Shown here piece after piece: positions 1 to 6,035 of a stretch of DNA of 6,702 nt; position 1 is the stretch's first letter, and each line of letters opens with the position of its first letter. Below the pieces are notes generated by a model that did not search any database, was not told the DNA's origin, and saw only the letters and a list, made by a program, of their open reading frames with translations. The translations under genes were made by a program, and so were the position numbers. Where the stretch lies: the NCBI GenBank assembly GCA_903908015.1, contig CAIVQI010000137.1, positions 1-6,702 on the forward strand. The letters are read 5' to 3'. The DNA is from an uncultured Bacteroidota bacterium. Its GTDB lineage: Bacteria > Bacteroidota > Bacteroidia > UBA7662.

Positions 1-2320
1 GTCCAATCACATTGTTGCGGATGGGTTCCTCCCCCTGGTTGATCTTGGGGGTGATGGGGCGTTCGTTGAGGTGCATCCAGATGCCCCCCAAGTTGACGTT
101 GCGGTTGAGGCGGTAGTCGAATCGCGTGGCGCTGAGGGTGCGGGCAGTGGCCTGAAACAGGGGGTTGTTTTCGAAGTTTACCCGAATTTGTTCGCCCGAG
201 CTCAGCAATCCCGAGTTGATGATCCGCACCCGCCCGAGGGTATAATCGACCGTAAAATCCTGCCCTTCTGCGAGTTGACGGCTGCCAGCGGTGACGGTTA
301 CCGACCCCTGTGGGATGTTCATGGCGCCTAGGCTAATTTCGGAGCCGGAGGCGGACTGATACTGTCCCATCAAACGGTAGCGGTTCAGTTCGGGGAACTG
401 CTGCGCCCATGCGCGTGTGCTGTCGTAGAGCTGACGAAACACATATTTGTTTTTGATCGCGGGGGGGGTGGGGCCCGCAGCGTCGAATGCGGCCTCTAAA
501 TCGGCTCCGAAAGGTTCCACCTTGGGGAAGATGACCCGTCCACGGGCCACATCGATGGTGATTCCGGGCACAAAGTCGAAAATGCCGTCGGGCTGGGGCT
601 CTTGTTGGGTATTGAGCCGATCCATTCCCAGCGCTTGTATGAGTTGTTGACCTGCCAGGCTGCCTTCTGGCAGGAAGTTTTTGTTGCCCGTGAGCACATC
701 GTTGTACACAATGTTGAGGATGAAGTCTTTCTGGCTCAACTGAAAGGCGTTGAGGGAGTAGATGTTTTTCATCATCAGGTCCCAAAGCGGGAGGTCGGTG
801 CGCAGGTTGGTGCCTTTGAGAAGTTTGAGAAAGAGTACGGTGGGGTTTTCCTGCGTGGAGGGCACTTCCTGCGAGAATTCGCCCACGCGAAAGAGTTCTC
901 CGTTCACGGTGTATTCGTAGGCCACGGCGAGGACCTCGTCGTTGTTGAGCGGACTGTTTAGAGAAACATAACCCAAAAGGGGGTTAAAGCTGTATTGGGT
1001 GGGGTCCAGCTTGCGGGCAAAAATGATTTCGTAGTCGGCCGCATTGCGCAGGCTGTCGAAGGGAGGGCTGTTTTCGAGTACGTCGAGCACGTCGGCAGAC
1101 TGCCGTGCGCCGGCATTGGCTGGAGCAATGAGTTGCTCGTAGAGGTTATTGGCCCCATTTCCGGGGTACGGACCAATAAAATTACTGGTGATGGCGGGGT
1201 TGTGGGGGGTATTTTCCGCCAAATCCATAAAACCGACCACATCGCGCACATCGGCGTTGATTTGGTTGCGGTTGGTGACCCATACCTCTATGCGGGTTAC
1301 GATAATATTGGATCGTATGACGGGCAGGGTCGACATGGCTTGGTTGTACTGGCTGCGGAAGTAGTTCGACAAGAAAAAGTGCCTGTTCATGTCGTATTGG
1401 TCGGCCGTGATGTCGAATCGGGTGGTCTGCGCCCCGCCCTGAACGGCCACGCTTTGGTTTTGTCCGCGTTGCTGCGACAGCACCGTGGTGACCGTCATTC
1501 GGCCGAATTGCATCTCGCTCTTGATGCCGAATAAGCTCTGACTTCCCTGAATGAGCGCGCTGCGCAAGGGCAGATTCACGTTCCCTAGCTCGAGTTTCTT
1601 GATGATCTCGTCTTCCTCGCCGGTGTAGTTGAGCTTCATCTGGTTTTCGAAGTTGAACAGGGCCTGGGTATTCTGGTTGCCGTTGAACCGGAGTTTGTCG
1701 CCAATAGACCCCACCACGGTCATCTGCAGGTTCATGTCGAAGTCAAAATTGCCAATCCGCCTCTGCTGCATCGTGAGGTTGGGGTTGTCGATGTAGTTCA
1801 TGTTGCCGGCCAGCCTGAGTTCGGCTGAACCTTGTGGGCGAATGTCGATGGCCCCGCCGCCGAAGAGTTTGTCGAGGATTTTGGGGGGGGTAATGAGCTT
1901 GGGCATCATCCCGTCGCGCCCCAAACTACCCGTACTCTGTCCGGTGGTTCGCTCCCGCCAATAGTCGCGCACCCCGCGGTTTCGTTCCCATTCGCGGTAT
2001 TCCTGAAAACTCAGGCTGCGGGGTTCGCCCACAAGCAGGTTGCCGATGCGTTCGCGCACGATGTAGCGGCCGGTTGCGGGGTCGAAGGTTACTGTGAACG
2101 TGCTTGGTCGTCTTAAGTGTAGGGGGGAACGGTAGCGTTCGAGGGGGTTGCGGGTGTCGCGTTCCGGATAAGGAAGGCGGGTACTGTCGCTTTGTTGCGC
2201 CCAGATGTTGAGGGGGATCGTACACAATACAATCAGATACAGTATCCTGGCCGATTTATGAAGATTCGTTGACCGGGTTCCAAGGCGCCCTGGAGATATT
2301 TTATTCCCGACTAATGGCAA
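1..2320 (-). CDS. sprA: SprA, outer-membrane translocon of the type IX secretion system (N-terminal third, runs off the left edge)
   Basis: SprA (Sov in Porphyromonas) forms the very large outer-membrane beta-barrel through which type IX secretion substrates leave the cell; in gliding species it is needed to export adhesins. I translated nearly all of the minus strand: it stays in one frame without a stop from 2320 to the window edge, about 773 codons of a protein usually above 2,200 residues. Counting from a TTG at 2320-2318, residues 22-41 read as a signal peptide (basic HKSAR, hydrophobic core, NIWA before QQSDS). Typical SprA motifs follow: FDPATGRYIVRERIG near 79-93, the PQGSAEL segment near 162-168, LELGNVNLPL at 243-252 and SALIQGSQSLFG at 254-265. 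It lies downstream of ruvA, an order I recall from other Bacteroidota. The start is uncertain: no ATG occurs in frame upstream of the signal peptide; TTG 2320, GTG 2518 or ACG 2269 are the candidates. Identity is nearly certain, the start is not. Confidence 0.95.
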   Translation of the reverse strand, partial: MPLVGNKISPGRLGTRSTNLHKSARILYLIVLCTIPLNIWAQQSDSTRLPYPERDTRNPLERYRSPLHLRRPSTFTVTFDPATGRYIVRERIGNLLVGEPRSLSFQEYREWERNRGVRDYWRERTTGQSTGSLGRDGMMPKLITPPKILDKLFGGGAIDIRPQGSAELRLAGNMNYIDNPNLTMQQRRIGNFDFDMNLQMTVVGSIGDKLRFNGNQNTQALFNFENQMKLNYTGEEDEIIKKLELGNVNLPLRSALIQGSQSLFGIKSEMQFGRMTVTTVLSQQRGQNQSVAVQGGAQTTRFDITADQYDMNRHFFLSNYFRSQYNQAMSTLPVIRSNIIVTRIEVWVTNRNQINADVRDVVGFMDLAENTPHNPAITSNFIGPYPGNGANNLYEQLIAPANAGARQSADVLDVLENSPPFDSLRNAADYEIIFARKLDPTQYSFNPLLGYVSLNSPLNNDEVLAVAYEYTVNGELFRVGEFSQEVPSTQENPTVLFLKLLKGTNLRTDLPLWDLMMKNIYSLNAFQLSQKDFILNIVYNDVLTGNKNFLPEGSLAGQQLIQALGMDRLNTQQEPQPDGIFDFVPGITIDVARGRVIFPKVEPFGADLEAAFDAAGPTPPAIKNKYVFRQLYDSTRAWAQQFPELNRYRLMGQYQSASGSEISLGAMNIPQGSVTVTAGSRQLAEGQDFTVDYTLGRVRIINSGLLSSGEQIRVNFENNPLFQATARTLSATRFDYRLNRNVNLGGIWMHLNERPITPKINQGEEPIRNNVIG

Positions 2321-2520
2321 CGAGGCTACTGCCTCCGGGTCATTCTTTTGTAGCCCAACAACTGCTAATGAGGGTTGGTCCGCGGCCAAATCGAACGGGG
2401 GTTGGTCCGCGACCAAATCGAACGGGGGTCGGTCCGCGGCCAAATCGAACGGGGGTCGGTCCGCGACCAACGGGCACGGCAAGCGACTGGCAGTAGATGT
2501 CCTGGGGGATGTCAGCACGC
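2321..2520 (-). other. ruvA-sprA spacer, open in the sprA frame
   Basis: This stretch lies between the ruvA stop and the chosen sprA start. Apart from the tandem repeat it holds no recognisable gene. The sprA frame has no stop anywhere in it, and a GTG at 2518-2516 sits two bases after the ruvA stop codon, so a SprA form about 66 residues longer is formally possible. I see no TAnnTTTG promoter box on the minus strand here, which favours cotranscription of sprA with ruvA. A GGAGG lies about 11 bases before the TTG at 2320, weak support for that start because Shine-Dalgarno sequences are little used in this phylum. Confidence 0.5.
2374..2470. repeat. 27-bp tandem repeat, about 3.6 copies, between ruvA and sprA
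   Basis: Three full units start at 2374, 2401 and 2428, and a fourth, cut short, runs 2455-2470. Each unit holds an imperfect inverted repeat, TTGGTC-CGC-GACCAA in its best form (unit 2, perfect 6-bp arms), followed by a spacer ATCGAACGGGG. Units vary at only two sites: the second base of the arm (T,T,C,C in order) and one arm base on the other side (G,A,G,A). The pattern fits duplication of a 54-bp dimer followed by one T-to-C change. Because 27 is a multiple of three, all frames keep period nine; in the sprA frame the units read PFDLAADRP or PFDLVADQP. Whether this is leader RNA structure, a protein-binding array or an N-terminal extension of SprA cannot be told from the sequence. Confidence 0.95.
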
Positions 2521-3177
2521 TCAAACCGATCTTAGTGCGCGCTTTACGAGCTCATCTGCGCGCACGATGGGCGCACCTTCCTGAACGGCCTGTTGAATGA
2601 GTCGCGATAGCACTTTTTCCATTTGATTTTTGGGGAATCCCAACGCCACAAGGGCCATCAACGCTTCTTCCTCTGTTTTATTGTGTTGAATGCCCACAGG
2701 TACAGGAATCGCCCCTGCTTCCTGGCCCTCATTTGGTGTGGTCGGGTAATCCAAGTTACTCCCAGATTCAACGCCCTCCCGTGCAATTTTGTCGCGCAGT
2801 TCGAGCAGCATGCGCTGGGCGGTTTTGGGCCCCACTCCCTTGATCCGCCGCATGGCGGCCTCATCACCACTGCGGATGGCTTGGCGCAATTCAGAAGGGG
2901 TGCAATAACTGAGTATGGTGCGGGCCGTATTGGGGCCAATTCCTTGCACCCCAATCAGGAGAAGGAACAATGATTTTTCCTCGGCACGGGCGAAGCCAAA
3001 CAGCTGATGTTCATCCTCCTTGATGCTCAGCCAGGTATGTAGGTCCACCTGCGTGGCTCCGGCCAGTTGGGTGTAGGTATGCAGGGAAATGTGCACTTCA
3101 TACCCGATTCCGTTCACGTCCACCACCAGTTGACTGGGGTTGGCGGCCAGAACACTGCCTTTAATGCGTACGATCAT
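2521..3177 (-). CDS. ruvA: RuvA, Holliday junction branch-migration complex DNA-binding subunit
   Basis: RuvA tetramers clamp the four-way Holliday junction and load the RuvB motor, which drives branch migration during recombinational repair. The 218-residue product has the normal family length. Residues 1-62 form the OB-fold domain (MIVRIKGSV, VNGIGYEV, EDEHQLFGF). Two helix-hairpin-helix motifs follow, LIGVQGIGPNTA at 74-85 and IKGVGPKTAQRM at 112-123, which grip the DNA backbone. After a variable linker (about 140-165), residues from about 167 (KTEEEALMALVALGF) form the C-terminal three-helix domain that contacts RuvB. I chose the ATG at 3177 because MIVRIKG is the family's usual N-terminus; the frame stays open upstream to 3291 but that part lies inside rlmN and has no family match. 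The start lies within the end of rlmN (17-base overlap), so translation is probably coupled. Confidence 0.97.
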   Translation of the reverse strand: MIVRIKGSVLAANPSQLVVDVNGIGYEVHISLHTYTQLAGATQVDLHTWLSIKEDEHQLFGFARAEEKSLFLLLIGVQGIGPNTARTILSYCTPSELRQAIRSGDEAAMRRIKGVGPKTAQRMLLELRDKIAREGVESGSNLDYPTTPNEGQEAGAIPVPVGIQHNKTEEEALMALVALGFPKNQMEKVLSRLIQQAVQEGAPIVRADELVKRALRSV

Positions 3178-4264
3178 TGGGGATATACATAATATCATTT
3201 GAAATGGATGGCTCGGCCTGGCGATCCTGGTAGTCGCCCGCGAGTTGTCCACATGCCGCGTCGATGTCGTTGCCCCGCGATCGGCGCACACTCACCGCCA
3301 CCCCTGCATCGAGCAGACGGTTGCGGTAGGCCTCCACGGCTTCCACGCCAGCCTGCTGGTAGGGCCCGCCGTCGATGGCGTTGTATTCGATCAGGTTCAC
3401 CTTACTGGGGATGCGTGCCGTAAATTTGAGTAAGGCTTTGATGTCCTCCTGAGTATCATTCACCCCTGCCCACACCACATACTCAAAGGTCACCTTGCTG
3501 CCGGTCTGGCGGTACCAATATTGAAGGGCCGATTGGAGTTCGGGCAGTGGACAAGCAGCATTGACCGACATCAATTGGGTGCGTTTTTCTGGTATGGCCG
3601 AATGCAGGGATACTGCCAGCCGGATGCGTTTCTGTTCGTCGGCCAGCTTGCGGATCATTTTGGGAATGCCGGCCGTACTCAGGGTGATGCGCCAGGGGGC
3701 CATGGCCAAGCCGTCGGCCGCAGTGATTCGGTCGATTGCGCTCATCACTTGTGGGTAGTTGAGCAGCGGCTCGCCCATGCCCATAAACACGATGTGGGTG
3801 AGGGGCCTGTCGAAATGGGTTTTGGCCTGCTGCCGTATGGTGGTAACCTGGTCGTAGATCTCGTCGGCCGTGAGGTTGCGCACCCGCGCCAGGCGTGCGG
3901 TGGCGCAGAAACTGCAGTCGAGACTACAGCCCACCTGGCTCGATACGCAAGCGGTGATGCGGGTTTCGGTCGGAATCAGCACCGATTCCACCACGTTGCC
4001 GTCGTGCAGGGCCACCGCATTTTTGATGGTACCGTCGCGGCTGTGTTGCTCGCGGGCAATGCGCCCCGTCTGCATGTCAAAATGTTCACTCAGTTTTTGC
4101 CGCAATGCCACCGGTAGATTTGTCATCTGCCCGAAGTCGTGAACCCCTTTTTGCCACATCCATTCATGCAACTGACGGGCGCGAAAGGCGGGCTCGCCCA
4201 GGGCGGTCAACCGGCTGCTGAGTTGCTCCAAACTCAGCGCCCGAATATTGGTTTTGGCATTCAC
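3161..4264 (-). CDS. rlmN: RlmN, dual-specificity 23S rRNA A2503 / tRNA A37 C2-methyltransferase (radical SAM)
   Basis: RlmN makes 2-methyladenosine at A2503 of 23S rRNA in the peptidyl-transferase centre and at A37 of some tRNAs, which supports translational fidelity. The 367-residue protein has every expected element: an N-terminal accessory domain (residues 1-95), the radical SAM motif CSLDCSFC with C113, C117 and C120 for the 4Fe-4S cluster, the SAM-binding MGMGEP at 161-166, and the two cysteines of the ping-pong methyl transfer, C106 (seven residues before the cluster motif, as in E. coli C118) and C338 in the C-terminal RRSRGNDIDAACGQLA. The start is a GTG at 4264-4262; an ATG one base further in is out of frame. 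The 3' end overlaps ruvA by 17 bases. First gene of an apparent rlmN-ruvA-sprA transcription unit. Confidence 0.97.
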   Translation of the reverse strand: MNAKTNIRALSLEQLSSRLTALGEPAFRARQLHEWMWQKGVHDFGQMTNLPVALRQKLSEHFDMQTGRIAREQHSRDGTIKNAVALHDGNVVESVLIPTETRITACVSSQVGCSLDCSFCATARLARVRNLTADEIYDQVTTIRQQAKTHFDRPLTHIVFMGMGEPLLNYPQVMSAIDRITAADGLAMAPWRITLSTAGIPKMIRKLADEQKRIRLAVSLHSAIPEKRTQLMSVNAACPLPELQSALQYWYRQTGSKVTFEYVVWAGVNDTQEDIKALLKFTARIPSKVNLIEYNAIDGGPYQQAGVEAVEAYRNRLLDAGVAVSVRRSRGNDIDAACGQLAGDYQDRQAEPSISNDIMYIPNDRTH

Positions 4265-4398
4265 CCGGCAAAAATACCATTTTTTCTGTGCTGTAGCGGG
4301 GCGCCTGGTGGTTGGGGCTTATCCTCGTTCGGGGAACAGGCATCCCGGTAGAACCGCCCCATAATGTGTGGAAAGGCGCGCGCCCGTTTCGTATTTTT
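4265..4398. other. Divergent intergenic spacer between rlmN and the unknown plus-strand gene
   Basis: Both neighbouring genes must be transcribed outward from this 134-base spacer, so it should hold both promoters. I find no convincing pair. On the minus strand TATTTTTG (4276-4269) fits the TAnnTTTG -7 box but has no TTG at the right distance, and would give a nearly leaderless rlmN message. A perfect 10-bp palindrome GGCGCGCGCC lies at 4375-4384, fifteen bases before the plus-strand ATG, and could be an operator or simply GC-rich sequence. The plus-strand frame is open across part of the spacer from a TTG at 4312, but the residues it would add look noncoding. Confidence 0.5.
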
Positions 4399-5547
4399 AT
4401 GGAAAAAAAAGACTGTTCAAATTCAGAATTTGTTCATGTATCTATGAGCCCGACCAAGGTTATTCTCATCAAATCGCCCGAGTATGAAACGGAGCGCTTC
4501 CGCGAGGTGTGCGAACTGTTGACCGATTTCAATGGCGCCCTTGCGTTTGTGCCGGATTACTACGAATTCGACCGAAAGATGTTCTACTTCCTAAGGTACG
4601 AACTTTATCCCGTCCACGGATTCGAATACCCGTCGGAGGATGTGGCCTTGCCTTTTGATCAGTGGCGGACCTACCCCCTGAGTTGGCACGAATTGTTCAC
4701 TTTATGCAATTTCTACCGGGAGCAAAATCAAGTGGAGGAAAAGGCCATCGTGGTGTTGCTCACCAAAAGAAAGAACGGGTTGAATTGGTTCAGCGCCCAC
4801 GACCGGTTGCGGAATATTTTTGTGCATACGGCCGAATGGGAAAACTATACCCCGGTAAATCCACGCTATCCCATCGCCTATCAGGTGGTTGAGAATGTCA
4901 TGCAGATCTTGATGAACCTGCACATCGACGGCATCCAAACCCCCTATTTTCATGATTCCCCGATAGGTTGTATGAATGATTTTTGCCTCAACAAATCGCA
5001 GGTCATCATCAAACTGCAAACAGCCAATATTTGTCCGACTTGTTTGAAGCGAATGCATCAGGAAAAGATTAGCGCCCAGATTCTCGAACAGGTCAAGAGC
5101 CTGTTCGCCGGAATCAGACAGCAGTTTGTTTTCCTGAGCGATGTTCCCACTGCCCTTTCGCCGATCCATGTGGACGCCGACGGCAGGATTATGCTGAGCG
5201 ATTATGGAATCGAGCTTACCCTGCCCCCGCAACACAAGACGCTCTATTTGTTTTTGCTCAGTAGGCCCGGGGGGGTTCGGGTCAATCAACTGCTGGAGCA
5301 CAAGGAAGAATTCTTGGAAATGTACAAAAGGTTGAAACCCAAGGCTGAACGCCCTGCCATCGAAAAAGCCGTGAATAACCTCGTTCATCCCTTTGGGGTT
5401 GAGTTCAATGTGGTTCGTTCGCACATCAACAAAAGGATAGCAGGGCTGCTGACCGATTCCCTGGCGGCCCCCTACCAAATCTCCGGCAGAAAAAATTCAA
5501 CCTATTGTATTCGACATCCGGACGTGACAATCGAGTTTGCCTATTGA
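4399..5547 (+). CDS. Unrecognised protein of 382 residues with a four-cysteine motif and a putative C-terminal winged-helix domain
   Basis: I cannot assign a function. With the ATG at 4399 the protein has 382 residues and neither a signal peptide nor a membrane segment, so it should be cytoplasmic. Residues 20-175 form an alpha/beta region with a tract that looks conserved (VVLLTKRKNGLNWFS 118-132, RNIFVHTAEW 138-147). Next comes a likely metal site: C191 and C196 in GCMNDFC, then C212 and C215 in ICPTC, spacing CX4C-X15-CX2C. Residues from about 270 (ELTLPPQHKTLYLFLLSRPGGV, then helices to SHINKRIAGLL and PYQISG) resemble a winged-helix module that I associate with Bacteroidota proteins of unknown role. 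A second ATG at 4444 (MSPTKVILIKSP) is an equally reasonable start; A8 follows the first ATG directly. It is transcribed away from rlmN and stands 239 bases before the toxin-antitoxin operon. Reality as a gene is certain; DNA binding is inference. Confidence 0.9.
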   Translation: MEKKDCSNSEFVHVSMSPTKVILIKSPEYETERFREVCELLTDFNGALAFVPDYYEFDRKMFYFLRYELYPVHGFEYPSEDVALPFDQWRTYPLSWHELFTLCNFYREQNQVEEKAIVVLLTKRKNGLNWFSAHDRLRNIFVHTAEWENYTPVNPRYPIAYQVVENVMQILMNLHIDGIQTPYFHDSPIGCMNDFCLNKSQVIIKLQTANICPTCLKRMHQEKISAQILEQVKSLFAGIRQQFVFLSDVPTALSPIHVDADGRIMLSDYGIELTLPPQHKTLYLFLLSRPGGVRVNQLLEHKEEFLEMYKRLKPKAERPAIEKAVNNLVHPFGVEFNVVRSHINKRIAGLLTDSLAAPYQISGRKNSTYCIRHPDVTIEFAY

Positions 5548-5587
5548 AGGGCGGGTGAGGGCTTTCGTTTTTGCGCAGGAACCACGG

Positions 5588-5603
5588 TTTGGGGCCACCC
5601 AAA
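5588..5603. other. Hairpin TTTGGG-GCCA-CCCAAA downstream of the unknown gene
   Basis: A perfect 6-bp inverted repeat with a four-base loop begins 40 bases after the stop codon at 5547. No T-run follows on the plus strand, so it is not a textbook terminator, though it could stabilise the 3' end of the message. It may also be chance. Confidence 0.35.
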
Positions 5604-5652
5604 AAGGCAATGTTGAAGGCCTGCAGCGAAAAAACGGGTCAATACGACCAAA

Positions 5653-5671
5653 TAAGCCGATGACCGGCTTA
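5653..5671. other. Hairpin TAAGCCG-ATGAC-CGGCTTA
   Basis: A perfect 7-bp inverted repeat around a five-base loop, between the unknown gene and the toxin-antitoxin promoter. There is no T-run after it on either strand. It could be a factor-dependent terminator element insulating the two units, or a protein site. The rest of the 5548-5739 spacer shows nothing I recognise. Confidence 0.4.
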
Positions 5672-5739
5672 ATGACAAGCGGAAATGGCACAGGTACAAA
5701 CGTTAAAAAAAATCCGGGGCGTGCGAAATGAAATCGGAG

Positions 5740-5767
5740 TTGACCGCCCTTATAATACGTAACTTTG
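5740..5767 (+). promoter_or_regulatory. Bacteroidota-type promoter of the toxin-antitoxin operon
   Basis: TTG at 5740-5742 (-33 element), 17 bases of spacing, and TAACTTTG at 5760-5767, an exact fit to the TAnnTTTG -7 box read by the primary sigma factor of this phylum. Transcription would begin near 5772-5776, leaving a short A-rich leader before the ATG at 5787 and no Shine-Dalgarno sequence, which is normal here. Confidence 0.75.
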
Positions 5768-5786
5768 TGGAAATAAAAACACGTGT
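5756..5786. promoter_or_regulatory. Candidate antitoxin operator: two ACGT-centred palindromes
   Basis: TACGTA at 5756-5761 overlaps the -7 box, and ACACGTGT at 5779-5786 ends directly before the antitoxin ATG. Their centres are 24 bp apart. Ribbon-helix-helix antitoxins usually repress their own operon by binding short palindromes at the promoter, so this pair is a natural operator candidate. The palindromes are seen; binding is inferred. Confidence 0.4.
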
Positions 5787-6035
5787 ATGACCACCAAACT
5801 AACGCTCTCCATCGACGATGCGGTTATCTCCGGGGCGAAGAAGTACGCAAAATATACGGGAAGGAGTTTGTCGGGTATCGTCGAAAATTATTTAAAAACC
5901 CTGGTATCGAGTCCGCCGGAGGATGAGCAAATTTCACCCCGGATTTTGAAGTTAATGGGCGCCATTCAACTTCCTGAGGATTTTGACTACAAGAAGGCAT
6001 TGCAGGAGGATTTGATGGAAAGGCACAGGGTATGA
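5787..6035 (+). CDS. Antitoxin, ribbon-helix-helix-like (DUF6364 type), partner of the PIN toxin
   Basis: This 82-residue protein begins MTTKLTLSIDDAVISGAKKYA, the strand-then-helix pattern of ribbon-helix-helix DNA-binding proteins, followed by a second helix with GRSLSGIVENYLKTL (residues 26-40). That N-terminal half should form the dimer that binds the operon's own promoter. The C-terminal half (about 45-82: ISPRILKLMGAIQLPEDFDYKKALQ and onward) is acidic and charged, as in antitoxins whose tail wraps around and blocks the toxin's active site. I match the pattern to the DUF6364 antitoxins found next to PIN toxins. The stop codon overlaps the toxin start (ATGA, 6032-6035), so the two are translationally coupled, and a clear promoter stands 20 bases upstream. 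Confidence 0.88.
   Translation: MTTKLTLSIDDAVISGAKKYAKYTGRSLSGIVENYLKTLVSSPPEDEQISPRILKLMGAIQLPEDFDYKKALQEDLMERHRV

Noticed and set aside
995..1534. Plus-strand ORF of 179 codons opposite sprA
   Set aside because: It is antisense to a continuous, well-conserved SprA frame and has no recognisable motif. The same holds for the other plus-strand ORFs between 71 and 2116.
2380..2400. tRNA T-arm-like GTTCGAT inside the repeat unit (minus strand)
   Set aside because: The flanking bases cannot form the T-stem and no other tRNA arm is present.
2374..2470. CRISPR array
   Set aside because: Units are contiguous, with no unique spacers between them; this is a plain tandem repeat.
2269..2496. Plus-strand ORF with repeated VGPRPNRTG
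   Set aside because: It starts with TTG and owes its length to the stop-free 27-bp repeats. Nothing else in it looks like protein.
3178..3291. Upstream extension of ruvA by 38 residues
   Set aside because: It lies inside rlmN and is not RuvA-like; MIVRIKG at 3177 is the family N-terminus.
4269..4276. TATTTTTG as the rlmN promoter (minus strand)
   Set aside because: It fits the -7 box, but there is no TTG 17-21 bases upstream and it would leave no leader; kept only as a remark.
4312..4398. Longer form of the unknown protein from TTG 4312
   Set aside because: The added residues (Pro, Gly and Arg rich) look like translated spacer, and ATG codons at 4399 and 4444 are available.
4702..5478. Minus-strand ORF of 258 codons opposite the unknown gene
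   Set aside because: The plus strand has the structured protein with paired cysteine motifs; the minus product shows no motif and mirrors its codons.
5497..5691. Minus-strand 64-codon ORF in the spacer (contains FFRCRPSTLPFW)
   Set aside because: It overlaps the end of the unknown gene, and I find no promoter or coding pattern. A genome search for repeated copies would be the only reason to revive it.
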